From contig JANJWP010000014.1 in NCBI GenBank assembly GCA_024709505.1, positions 62,001 through 126,000 on the forward strand: a DNA stretch of 64,000 nt, in the 5' to 3' direction. The position numbers were made by a program, and so were the translations under genes. Below, one piece after another: positions 22,062 to 33,114 of this stretch. This stretch comes from Candidatus Altimarinota bacterium. Lineage in GTDB: Bacteria; Patescibacteriota; Gracilibacteria; BD1-5; UBA2023. Every line of letters begins with the position of its first letter. The first letter of the stretch is position 1. The notes beneath the pieces are model-generated. The model saw only the letters and a list, made by a program, of their open reading frames with translations. It did not search any database and was not told the origin of the DNA.

Positions 22062-22230
22062 GGGAACTGCCAAGTCTCCGGGAGTCTTCTCGGAAATAGC
22101 GTTTTACCTTCGTCGCGAGAAGAAATACTGGCTCGTTCCCATGATTGCCATCTTGCTGCTTTTCAGCGCGTTGCTGGTATTTTCGCAGGCGGCCCCGGCA
22201 GTTTCGCCCTTCATTTACACGCTGTTCTAG
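22045..22230 (+). CDS. DUF5989 / SxtK-like small membrane protein
   Basis: MPIDLKGTAKSPGVFSEIAFYLRREKKYWLVPMIAILLLFSALLVFSQAAPAVSPFIYTLF* matches the DUF5989 pattern; overlaps the upstream gene. Confidence 0.8.
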   Translation: MPIDLKGTAKSPGVFSEIAFYLRREKKYWLVPMIAILLLFSALLVFSQAAPAVSPFIYTLF

Positions 22231-22240
22231 CCTTTTGGAC

Positions 22241-22990
22241 ATGTCGCCCAAAAATGAAGCAATCGTCCATTTTTCGGGATGATCCGACTCCACTCTCGCC
22301 GCCGCCTTGTTTGCCGAAAGGTTTGATAGGGTCCATTTGTTGACATTTGACCGATTTTCTTTCGTTGGAGCCAAAGACCACACCCTGCTGAATTACCGAA
22401 AGCTTTGTGATACCTACGGTCCCGAAAAATTTGTCCGCACCGTGGTTCCCATAGGGAATTGGCATAAATTCATCGGATACGAACGGTACTGGCATTTCGT
22501 TCGGAAATATCGCTTGGGGACCGTGGCGCTCATGTTTTCGAAGCTCTCCATGTATTGGTTTTCGTCACTCTACGCCATTCGGGGCGGCATTCGTACCGTC
22601 GGTGACGGAATGGTGCCCTACATGGATCTTTATCCCGATCAAAACCTTAGAATCAGCATCGAAAGGCTCCGTCGGTTTTTTAAAAAATTCGGAATTTCTT
22701 ATGAAAATCCCGTTTATGGAATTTCCGAACGGGTCGAATCCATGCTGTATGATCGCGGGATTACCGATTTTCCGGAGGTACGTTGAACCAAAGACGACAA
22801 GCAGGTATTTTACGCCGAACAGGTTCTCTTCGCGCTCTTTTTGAAATACTATGTCACCAAGCATTCGAAAGAAGGGTACGAAACCGTTGTAGGAGCCCTT
22901 TTTTCCGAAAAGATCGACATGATGGAAATTGAAGTGGGGAAGTGGCGGGCAGGGGAATCGACAATCCTCGATCGGCTTTTCGGATCGTAA
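22241..22990 (+). CDS. PP-loop ATP pyrophosphatase, asparagine synthase/QueC-like fold (two TGA=Gly)
   Basis: MSPKNEAIVHFSG[G]SDSTLAAALFAERFDRVHLLTFDR: SGGxDS PP-loop whose second Gly is TGA; ends TAA. Confidence 0.8.
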
Positions 22991-23008
22991 TCGTCACACA
23001 AGCGCGGC

Positions 23009-23386
23009 ATGAAACGCTCGAATCTTCATCCCATCGAAAAAATTCATTCGATACATCACCGGTTCAACGCGGTATTTTCCGCCCCTTTGTACTTTATTGG
23101 CGCCATCGTCTCCGGGGTTCTGCTGATTTCTCCGTATTGGCAGAGGATGCTTCTCGCATTCCTCGTGAACGCGTTGTTCAACCGCCCGGCGGTGTATTTT
23201 TCGTATTTCGCCGAATTCGTAGGGAAAAGGATGAACCGGCTAATCGTTTCGATCTTCTACGTTCTCATTTTCGGTGCCTATTCCCTCTGATGGAGGATTG
23301 TCCATTTCAGGGTTCCGACGCGCTCGACGAACTGGATTTCCAAACGTCGGCCCGTTTCCGAAAATGACTACCTATACCAAAGTTAA
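23009..23386 (+). CDS. SxtJ-family small membrane protein (one TGA=Gly)
   Basis: Hydrophobic segments then ...FYVLIFGAYSL[G]WRIVHFRVPTRSTNWISKRRPVSENDYLYQS*; adjacent to DUF5989 and carbamoyltransferase. Confidence 0.65.
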
Positions 23387-23387
23387 C

Positions 23388-25118
23388 ATGTACGTTCTCG
23401 GACTTTCCTTCTTTTACCATAATTCGGCCGCCTGCCTTTTGAAAGACGGTGAAATTGTCGCGGCTTGCGAGGAGGAGCGCTTGAGCCGGGTTAAAAATGA
23501 TCCGGGATTTCCCCTCCGTTCGGTTGAGTTCTGTCTCCAGCGCGCTGGAATCGGAATCGAAGACGTCGAATTGGTAGCTTTTTACGAGAAGCCCTTTCTC
23601 AAACTGGAACGCACCGTCATATCCCACATTCAGAATTGGCCCAAGGCATTTTTCGAATTTCCGAAAATCTTCGAATCCGCGCTTACGAAAACCACGAGAA
23701 TTCCACAAACGATCCGAAAGGAACTGGGGTATCGCGGGGATACGGTATTCGTCCGACATCACGAAGCCCATGCGGCAAGCGCGTTCTATACGTCTCCTTT
23801 TTCGGACTCCGCAATCGTTACCGTGGATGGGGTGGGCGAATGGGATACTACGACCATCTGAATGGGGTCGGGAAATTCCGTAGAACTTTTGGAATCGGTG
23901 GCATACCCCGATTCGCTCGGACTGTTTTACAGCGCTTTCACGCAATACTTGTGATTCGAAGTAAACGAAGGGGAATACAAGGTCATGGGACTTGCTCCAT
24001 ACGGAGTTCCACGCTTCAAGGAGCTTATTTTCGATCGGATTCTCCGTCTTTTCCCGGACGGCAGCTATTCGCTCAATGCCGACTTTTTCCGGTACGCCCA
24101 TTCGGACTCGATGATTTGTCCCGAAAAATTCCGCGAGTGCTTCGGTTTCTTGCCGAGAACCCCCCAAGAGCCTTTTCGACAGGAGCATTTCGATGTCGCC
24201 GCAAGCGCGCAATCCGTTTTTGAAGAGGCTCTTGAAGCGGTATGCCGGAGAGCGGTCGATTCTACGGGATGTCGCCGGATTTGCCTTGCCGGAGGCTCGG
24301 CGCTCAATTGCGTCGCCAACTCCAGGATACTCCTTTCGGGAATTGCCGACGACGTTTGGGTGTTTCCGGCGGCCGGAGATGCCGGAGGGGCCGTGGGAGC
24401 GGCGCTCTTCGCTTGGCATCGGCTTTTAGGAAACGAACGTCCAAACCCACGACCCTTGACCGACGTTTTTTGGGGGCCGGAATTTTCCGACGAATCCATT
24501 GCGGAATATCTTTCACGCACGGGAATCCCCTTCCATTCATATGGTGAGGAGGCACTTTCCGCAGCGGTATCGTGACTCCTTTCCTGTCAGAAGGTCATCT
24601 GATGGTTTCAGTGACGTATGGAATTCGGTCCTAGGGCGCTTGGAAATCGGAGCATATTGGCCGATGCCCGGAATCCGGAAAATTGGAACCGGGTGAATCG
24701 GAAGATTAAATTCCGCGAAAGTTTTCGTCCCTTTGCTCCATCCATTCTTCAAGAACGGTTTCGAGACCGTTTCGTTTTTCCAAAATCGGATTCCCCGTTC
24801 ATGCTCTTTACCGCCAGGGCGAAGACGGGTGATTTTCCGGCGGCGACCCATGTTGACGGTTCATCGCGCGTACAAACGGTGGATGAGAGGAATGGGAGGT
24901 TTTTCCGATTATTGAGCGATTTTGAAAAGAATTTCGGATCTCCGGCGCTCGTGAACACCTCGTTCAACGTTGCCGGAGCCCCCATTGTTTGCTCCCCTCA
25001 AAACGCGTATCAATGCTTTTTGCGTACTGACATGGACGTTCTTGTACTGGGTAATTGCGTCGTGGAAAAATCCGATATTCCTTTCGCGAGGAAATTTTCG
25101 GAATCTTCGTATAAATAA
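23388..25118 (+). CDS. Carbamoyltransferase, NodU/CmcH/SxtI family (five TGA=Gly)
   Basis: YVLGLSFFYHNSAACLLKDGEIVAACEEERLSRVKND, RHHEAHAASAFYTSPF, FTQYL[G]FEVNEGEYKVMGLAPYG, GGSALNCVANS, [G]WFQ[G]RMEFGPRALGNRSILADAR, NTSFNVAGAPIVCSP. Confidence 0.95.
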
Positions 25119-25213
25119 CGGAATTTTAATGGAAATATTTGCGGATTGCGGATTGTAAATTACAATTTCGACCGGATGACATTCGGGTTTTTACCAGTCA
25201 CATTCGAATCACC

Positions 25214-27250
25214 ATGCTGAAATCGCCCATTGTCCGGCATTGCCACGAAAAAGCCAAGTCTCCAAAAAAAATCGCGGGATTTACTTTGGCTGAACTCATT
25301 GTCGTCGTAGCCATGCTGGCCATCCTTGCCACCATAGGGTTCCTCTCTTTGTCGGGCTATCGCGGCGACGCTCGCGAATCGGTCATCCGCACCAATATCC
25401 GCTCCGTTTATACCGCCATAGCCGCCGAAAGTGCGGTTACCGGAAGATCGATGCGCTACTACGTCAAACACGATCCGAATTATTCCTTTACCGGCGGTTC
25501 GGCCATAGTCATGTTCGATGGACTCCCCATCATGTTGCAGTGAGGCGAATGGAACCAACCCCTAACCAATTATTCGGCCGGAAATCCCGATTACGAAAAA
25601 CTTCGATTGAATAGGGACGAATTCAAAATCGCCCTCCTTGATCGCCAACCAATCGTACTTTCCTTCCTTTCGGCCTTCGCGGATACCGATTCTGACTATC
25701 TCCTCGTCGGAGCGGTCGATGTGAACGAAGGATCCGGTTCCGTGCGCAACCGTTCTTTTTCCCAGGTTGCCGCAGTGCTCGAAAACAACAAAGCTGCCGT
25801 TATCGGGGATTATCCGACGGTTACGTCCACCGATCTCGTCGCCGGGCTCGTGCGAGACGTAACGAACGATTCATCCACCTGAGCCCTCGTTGACGGTGCC
25901 GCCATTGGTGACGCCCCTTCCTGCGCGGCCACGACGATGTCCGGATACGCGGTTTCTTCGATGCTTCACGGACAAAGCCAGAACGTTTCCAAAACCGTTT
26001 CCAACGGCACGGCTCAAACATTGGCCACCTGTACGAATGGCACGGTGGCTTTGGGATCAGAAATTCCTACCTGCGATCCCGATTACGTTCCGGCACCGGG
26101 ACCGACGTGCGTTCGCGACACGTGTTCCGGAGCGTTTCCCGCTCATGCCCAAACGAACGGCAATGAAGGAACTTCTTCCTGGCATTATTCCGAAACTTCC
26201 GAAAATTGCGCGTTCACTTGTCTGTCGGGGTATTCGTGGGATGGCTCGGCATGCCGTGCCGATTGTTCGACTCCCGCTTCCCAAGAGCATTCGTCCCTTA
26301 CTTACGCGCTCTCGGAAATTCGAACGCTTCCCCATGGGGGGAATGAGACCATAATCGGAACCTCCGTCTTCGGATCCGTTCCGGCTAACGGAATCCTTTC
26401 GGCATCGTTTGCGTTTTCGTGTAATGACGGAATTCTTTCGGTATCTTCTTCGAATGGATCCGCTTCATGTCCATCCAACTATTCTTGGAATTCCCAATGG
26501 TCGTCCCCGGCTTGCGCGGCGAACGTCCAAACGTTCAATTGCGTTCCGAAGCCGTCTTCCGGCACCGTATGGAATACCGTCTCGAATTATTCTCAAACTT
26601 GGAACGGTTCCGCATGGTTTCCGGCGGATTCCGTGACCGCGTACGACGTTTCCCCAAGTTCAACCGAGTGTCGTTACGCCTGCGATTCCGGATACGGATG
26701 GAGCGGAACGGCTTGCATGCCCACCGTTAACGGATCGTGCTCGGCGACTGTTGCAACCTGTACGGCCGGATCCGTCTCGGGTGACAACGGTTCGACCGCC
26801 TGCGGAACCACGCGAACGTGGTCGTGCGTTGGGCAATATGGAGGAACCACCGCTTCTTGTTCCAAGGCGAATCCGGCCTGTCCGATTAACGGATCGTGCT
26901 CGGCAACCGCGGGCCAATGCTCGTCCGGAACCCCCACTGGTGACAACGGTTCGACCGCCTGCGCGACCACTCGGACTTGGACGTGCCAGGGAGCGAACGG
27001 CGGAACGAACGCGAGCTGCTCGATTTCGATTCCGGCATGTACCTACGGATGGTATGCCAGCACGCCCTTGACAGTCGATCCGGAATACGGTTGGCGCACT
27101 GGAAATGGAATTTGCCGCCGGAGCGATGGCGTGACCGTAAAATCAGCATACATTATGTGTTTTGATTGAGGCAATACTTCCGGATACGTTACCGGAGATT
27201 GCCATGGATATCCCGATGCCAACGCGGCTTATGAAATTTATTGCCCGTAA
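25214..27250 (+). CDS. Type IV pilin-like surface protein with long Cys-rich ectodomain (three TGA=Gly)
   Basis: Prepilin motif G-FTLAELIVVVAMLAILATIGFLSLSGYRGDARESVIRTNIRSVYTAI; ectodomain with tandem NGSCSA..CT.G...GDNGSTAC.TTRTW.C.G..GGT.ASCS modules; ends TAA 27248-27250. Confidence 0.85.
26727..27044 (+). repeat. Two tandem about 159-nt (53 aa) Cys-rich modules in the pilin-like ectodomain
   Basis: ttaacggatcgtgctcggc at 26727 and 26886; ggtgacaacggttcgaccgcctgcg in both copies. Confidence 0.85.
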
Positions 27251-27257
27251 ACCTTTT

Positions 27258-27845
27258 ATGAATCACCTTTCTGTTTTCGCTTTGATAAGCGCGCTGCTTT
27301 TGTCGTCTTGCGCTTCTTCCAATCAGGAATCCGTCTCGTCTTCCGGAACGCAAGGCATTTCGGAATCCGCGTCGTCTTCCGGAACCTTGTCAAAACGCCC
27401 CAATCGAAAACCGATCGTCGAATCTCCGCAATCCGTAAAAGCGCCGGATATTGAAAAACAAAAGGAGTTCGTGGAAAAATCCCGGAAAAATCTCGAATCC
27501 CTCATCATGATGGGGTTCGACGAATGCGGTTCCAAAAAACACGAAACCCTGGTCCGTGAACTGGAAGGCGCATGGAAAAATTCGGGCGGCAATATCTCGA
27601 ACGGTTTTTCGGCCCGGGTTTCGAAGTGCAAGATTCGGGCCGCCGCGAGGGAATCGAAATCGTGCGAATCCACTTTCTCGGCGGAACGTGAAATTTCTGA
27701 ATGCAAACGCCTGTCGGATGCGTTGTCCGTCGTGCGAAAAGCATCCCATGGAGATGAATCGAAGTCCGGATCTTTTGCCGTATATTCCCAATATTTCGGG
27801 AATGTTCGGGACTTTCCTCCTGAAAAATTCGCCTCTCCGCAGTAA
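27258..27845 (+). CDS. Putative lipoprotein, Ser-rich N-terminus
   Basis: MNHLSVFALISALLLSSCASSNQESVSSSGTQGISESASSSGTLS; lipobox LLSSC. Confidence 0.7.
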   Translation: MNHLSVFALISALLLSSCASSNQESVSSSGTQGISESASSSGTLSKRPNRKPIVESPQSVKAPDIEKQKEFVEKSRKNLESLIMMGFDECGSKKHETLVRELEGAWKNSGGNISNGFSARVSKCKIRAAARESKSCESTFSAEREISECKRLSDALSVVRKASHGDESKSGSFAVYSQYFGNVRDFPPEKFASPQ

Positions 27846-27848
27846 TCG

Positions 27849-29072
27849 ATGCCGAAAATTCATCTCCGCGTTTCCGCCTTCCGCCTTCCGCCTCCTTTTT
27901 TTCGCGGGGTAATTTTTCGGATTTTCTCGATCGGACTCTCGATCGGACTCTCGATTGCCATGGTGGAAATCGTGTTGAGGTGTTTTTTTCCTCAGCCGAA
28001 CAACCATCTCGTCGAATACCGTCCGCCCGGATTCTTTTTTAACCGTCCAAATTTCTCGGATACCTATGCCGTCACCACGGGGCCCCTCAATGTCGCAGGA
28101 TTTCGAGTGGACCGATACGTCCTTTCCGTGAAAACCAATTCGGTAGGAATGCGGTCCGATACGGAATATCCGATTGAGAAAACCCAGACGTCCACCCGGG
28201 TTCTTCTACTGGGGGATTCGGTCGGATTCGGCTTTCCCGTTCCGCTTGAAGAAACCTTCGCGGCTCGACTTGAGGGGATGTTTTCGGATTGGGAAATCCT
28301 CAATGGTTCCTATGTCGCCGCGCGTCCATCGACCCTAGCAAAAGCCTATCGGATTTTTTGGAACGGGTATTCCCCCGACGTCGTCATCCTCCAGTGATTG
28401 GTATGATCGCCTTTGGAAGACCACGTATCCGGTGATTCCGCTTGACCTGACCGTTCCCAAATCGAATCCCTTTCGGCATTCTCTCGGGATTATCGGCAGC
28501 ACCTCCGTTTTGACGTTGCGGGCAATGAGGAGCTTGATTTTTCTCAAACGGGCTTTCCGGAAGGATTGGTGGATACTCCGCACCAAGACTCCTGGTACTC
28601 CCGCTCGCACGTTTATCGTCTTTGGGAGTCTTCGTTGCGACGGAAGCCCTCGTATTTTTCGGTGACTTCCGATTCCCGTTCGTTCTTGGAGCTTCGGACC
28701 CGCGCCCGTGATTACCGTAAAACCGTGGCCTACGTGAAAGATCTCCGCGCTCGCGTGGAGTCTTCGGGATGAAGGTTTTTGTTCGTTTTGGTTCCCAATC
28801 GATTCGGTTGTTCCAAGATGACTTTCGCCCAGTGGAAGTCACGCTTCTCGGGACTCTCCGAATCGAGTCCCGAAGGTAGCGGTTCGACTCATGCTGATTG
28901 GCAGAACGTTCTCAGGCTTCTCGAAAGCGACGGGACTGAAACCGTCGATCTTTCGGAAACCCTCTGCAAGGAAGAAAATTTTTATGAAAACGAAGTCCAT
29001 CCCAATAGTGCCGCCCATGCCGTCATAGCCGAAAAGATTGCCGAACGCTTCCGTTTCGGGGAGTCTCGGTAA
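27849..29072 (+). CDS. Second SGNH/GDSL hydrolase-like membrane-anchored protein (four TGA=Gly)
   Basis: TRVLLLGDSVGFGFPVPLEETFAARLEGMF ... ENEVHPNSAAHAVIAEKIAERF; 27849..28397, 28566..28772 and 28779..29072 are in one frame across TGAs. Confidence 0.75.
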
Positions 29073-29088
29073 GGGAGGAAATCGCGAA

Positions 29089-29367
29089 CTAAGGAAGGAA
29101 TTTGGCTCAAGAATCGAGTTTCGGATCAGGAACGCTCTCGATTTCGAACGGTTCCAACGCTTCGATTTCGGATTTCGAACGCTCTTTTTCCCATCTCCGT
29201 TCGGAGATTTGGATTTTTACGGGAATCGACGGTTCCCTTTGGGGAAGACGGGAAACGAGCGAGACCGAGAGAACGAGATTTTTAAAAAGAAAGAGCGTTA
29301 CGGCAATCGCCGCGACAAGTCTCCATCACCGGTGCGTTGAGAATGGCCTTCGGAGAGAACGTTTCAT
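29089..29367 (-). CDS. Possible small single-TM protein (two TGA=Gly)
   Basis: Not in track: MKRSLRRPFSTHR[G]WRLVAAIAVTLFLFKNLVLSVSLVSRLPQREPSIPVKIQISERRWEKERSKSEIEALEPFEIESVPDPKLDS[G]AKFLP*; directly downstream of UbiA. Confidence 0.45.
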
Positions 29368-29379
29368 TTGCCAAAATGG

Positions 29380-31023
29380 TTAGCGCCAGGTGACGAACAG
29401 GTATGCTACGACGAATGCCACGTATGAAAAAAAGAGCGCGAAAATCCTTTTTTCATCGTATTTTTTCGCGTTTACCAACGCATAGAACGTGCATCATCCG
29501 ATGGTTGATGCGGTAAGGGTGAAAGCCGAGACGTCTCCTAAAATCAAGGGAACCGAAAGGCATCCGGCGATTCCCATGCCCCCGATGATTTTCTTTCCTC
29601 TTTCGAGTCCGAAAATCCCTGGAATCGTTACGATGCCGTCGATTTTGTCCCCCTCGTAATCTTTTATATCCTTAAACGGAGTCGCAAGGGTATAAAACAC
29701 GAGCATGGCGAGCGCGATTTCAAAAGGAAAATCCAACACGGAACCGGGGAGTACGAGGGCGTATCCGGACATGAGGGTGATGAGATAGGCTCCCGCAAGG
29801 GCGAGATTTGCTATGATCGGAATGGCTTTGAATCGGAAAGTCGAGGAAGAATACAGATAACTGATAGCCGATTTTGTTAGAATGAATACGAAAAACACGC
29901 CCGAAACGAAAATGGCGAGCGAGTAGGACAAAAAGAGCGAAACGATAGCGAATTCCTTCATGCGTTCGACGCTCACGGTTCCCGTAACGATGGGGCGATC
30001 GGTCATTGAAACCGCATCTCCCTTCCGATCTGCGATATCGTTGTGGCACACTGCCGAAAACCACTCCAAAATCATCGCGAGAATTGCGACGGAGATGACG
30101 ATGAGGTCCATGGAATCCCAAGTTCGCGATTCGGAATCAAGCGAGCTTCCCAATACCGCTCCAAGCACGACGAGCACCACGACGTGAACGGTTCGGTTCG
30201 GCCGGAGATTTTTCATCATCGAAGCGAATTCTTTCGGATTGTATCGGTACCAAACGTAGCCGACGATTGGAATGAGCAATCCCAGGAGGAATACCGAATA
30301 CATGTGCCGTATCGTGAATTCCGGAAAATGGGAGGCCCCTAAGGAAAGCGTGGCTTCCGTGATTCTGAGCCCCGATAATTGGGTAACCATGGGAATCACG
30401 AAGGAGAGTGGGAAAAGCCCTGCGGCAAAAAAAACGAGCGCTCCGACTCCTCGCAGCAGGCTCCCGGTTTTTTCGAACACGTACCAAAAGGCTACCGCGA
30501 GCAGAACGGCGATTTCAATATGGATTCCGTAGTTGTTCCCGAGTTGGACGAATTTTCCATCGGGGATGAGGCCGAGATTCAAAGGACCCGATATTACGTA
30601 GTTTGCGAAAAACGTGAAGAATTCCGGCCACGGCATCGGGGTTTGGAAGTATTGGTAGGATGTTCCGGTATGCTTGTCGAGGGAGGTTCCCACGATTGCG
30701 TCAATCGTTATGGGGAGAAATAGGATGAGCATGAGCGAAAGCACGAACGCCGAAACCTTGGTAATCTTCTCTCGGCTCCAAAAATGGAGAATGGCAATCG
30801 CCCCCACGAAAGAAACCGCATAAAAGAGGGGCAAGTGGATGAAATAAAATCGGGGGGAGAGGCCGACGAACGGAAAAAACCCCTGCTGGGTTACGAACCC
30901 CTCGATGAATGACCGTATCGCCACGATGGCGAGGAAGGCCAAAACCCATTCCAAAAGCGGGACGTTCCGTTTTTCCATGGCCGAAATGATTGTTCCGACG
31001 AGGCTTATTTTTTCCTTTCCCAT
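29380..31023 (-). CDS. UbiA-family prenyltransferase with extended N-terminal membrane domain (one TGA=Gly)
   Basis: CHNDIADRKGDAVSMTDRPIVTG and ATPFKDIKDYEGDKIDGIVTIPGIFG (two Asp motifs), many TMs. Confidence 0.85.
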
Positions 31024-32087
31024 ACGTATTTTGTAAATTCTATGAGACGTTCGTAAGCTTCGTTTCCGAAATCCTTTCGGAACGCGCGGCAATTTTGGAG
31101 CGCCATTTCAAGGCGGAGTTCTCCGATTCGCTCCGATTCGTGGATCGCTCAGGATTCCATCATGGCCGATATCACTTTCCCGACGCATTCCGGAGATGCT
31201 TTCGGATTTCCGAGAGCGTCGCTTTGGAAATCGGGGCGAATGCGCATGAGGCAGGTGTGTGGGAATGTCTTTTTTCCTTGCCGTATGTCGGAACCGATCT
31301 CCCGACCCTTGCTTCCTCAGATTCCCAAGTCGAGCAAATCATCTTTAATCTGAAAGCAAATCGCCACGTTTTCGGCATATGGACGGACGTTTCGGATGAA
31401 TGTCTCCGAAGCACCGGCCAATATCGCCCCGAAAGCCGCGCTGGCCTCCAAAAGCCTGCCGGTTTTTAATATGGCCAAGTCGAAATACGCTTCCTCCGAG
31501 GTTTCGGTTGCCGATTCGTATTCTAAGTCGAGCGCCTGTCCGATGTTGTCGAAAAACGACGTATTGAGATACGTTCGGATTGCCCGCTCTTTCGTTTGCC
31601 ATTTCAGATTTGATTCCAATAAGGCTTCGAGACCGAACGTGAAGAGAAGTTTTCCGGAAATGATCCCTTGTACGGCTCCATATCTTTTTGTCGGCCCCGC
31701 ATAGATGGGGGACTGGCCCGAAGGAGTTTTAGCGGAAGGAAATTCCCGTTCGAATTGGGAGTGTATCGTGGGCATTCCCCGCCGCTCGGAATCTTCGTCG
31801 TAAATATCGTCGTGAACGAGGGTGTAATTGTGGAACAATTCGAAGGCGAAAGCGCTCTCGGACACTTCTTGGGCATCCTGTCCGGAAATTCCTTCGTAAA
31901 AAAGGCACGTCAATGCCGGACGCAGCATCTTTCCTCCACTTCCGCACATACGCTGAATTTTTTCAAGATGCGACCGAAAAAGGTTCGGGGTTCACTCGGG
32001 AAACGAATGGAGCCTCGATTCGAGAAACCGGTTCATCGATTCCCGCAGATGGTTGGAATACCGCTCCGCCGTTTCAAAAAAAGCCAT
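31005..32087 (-). CDS. Polyprenyl (trans-isoprenyl) diphosphate synthase (three TGA=Gly)
   Basis: MLRPALTCLFYE, HNYTLVHDDIYDED (DDxxD), CFQIKDDLLDLGI[G]GSKGREIGSDIRQGKKTFP (second DDxxD). Overlaps the ubiA-like start by 19 nt. Confidence 0.9.
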
Positions 32088-32250
32088 GGTGTTTGAAGTG
32101 ACTGGCCGCAATTCTATGGAGAAACCGCGGAAAACCAAGCGATACCGAAGAGGGCGTTTCGGCCTCCGGTTTGGCCGGCACTTCTTTCTCGGAGTTGCAT
32201 TCGGCGAATCTCGATTTACACTTTCCCGGTATCGGACCGCCCCAATTCCC

Positions 32251-33111
32251 ATGAAACCGAAATTCGTTTTCGCCGCCTCGATCGACCTTACCTCGGTCTG
32301 CAATCTTGATTGTCGGCATTGCTATCTCGAAAAACGCTCCGATCGCGATCTTTCGGATTCCCAGTGGATCGAGAGGATCGAGTCGCTTAAACGCGAACAT
32401 CCATTGCTCCTCCATGCGGTATGGTTTGGCGGAGAGCCGTTATTGCGTCGAAAACTGCTGGTCGAATTGCTTTCCCGTTTCCGATACAACTCCGTGTTCA
32501 GCAATGGGCTCTTGCCGCTTTCCGGATTGCCCGAAAATTGCGCCGTTCAGATTTCGATTGACGGAACCGAAAAAATTCACGACTTCATTCGGGGGGAGTG
32601 AACGTTCCGCAAAACGATCGCGAACATGTTGAGCGCCCCGGAGAACCGATATGCCGTCTCTTTTACGATTAACCGCTTCAATGCCGATTGCATCGAAGAA
32701 ACGGTTGAGTTTTTCGCGCGCCCCGACGCTCCGAAAATTTTGGGCATTCATTTCAATTTCCATACGTGTCGAGATGTTTCCGACATCTTTGGGATTGAGG
32801 ATGTAAAAAGGCAGGAAGTTCTCGATTTGATGGAAAAACTCCATGCAAAGCACCGGGATTTGCTGTTCATTACCCCCACAATGATTCGGGACTTGCGCCC
32901 TACTCCGCGGATTTATACGAAGAACTGCCCCTTCAATACGGGATTCATGGTAAGCATTGATTCCATGGGAAATCGCAAAACCCCTTGTTGGTACGGAGAA
33001 AGTCGCTGTGAAGATTGCGGATGTTGCCTCGCTTACGAGTATTCCCCCAAAAACCTTTTCCATCCACAAGCGGCATGGAAACTGGCCCGGCTCTTTGCCA
33101 ATTCTCGATAG
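32251..33111 (+). CDS. Radical SAM protein, copy 1 (one TGA=Gly)
   Basis: CNLDCRHCYLE (CxxxCxxC), WFGGEPLL, VQISIDGTEKIHDFIRGE[G]TFRKTI, C-terminal CWYGESRCEDCGC. Confidence 0.85.
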
Positions 33112-33114
33112 GAC

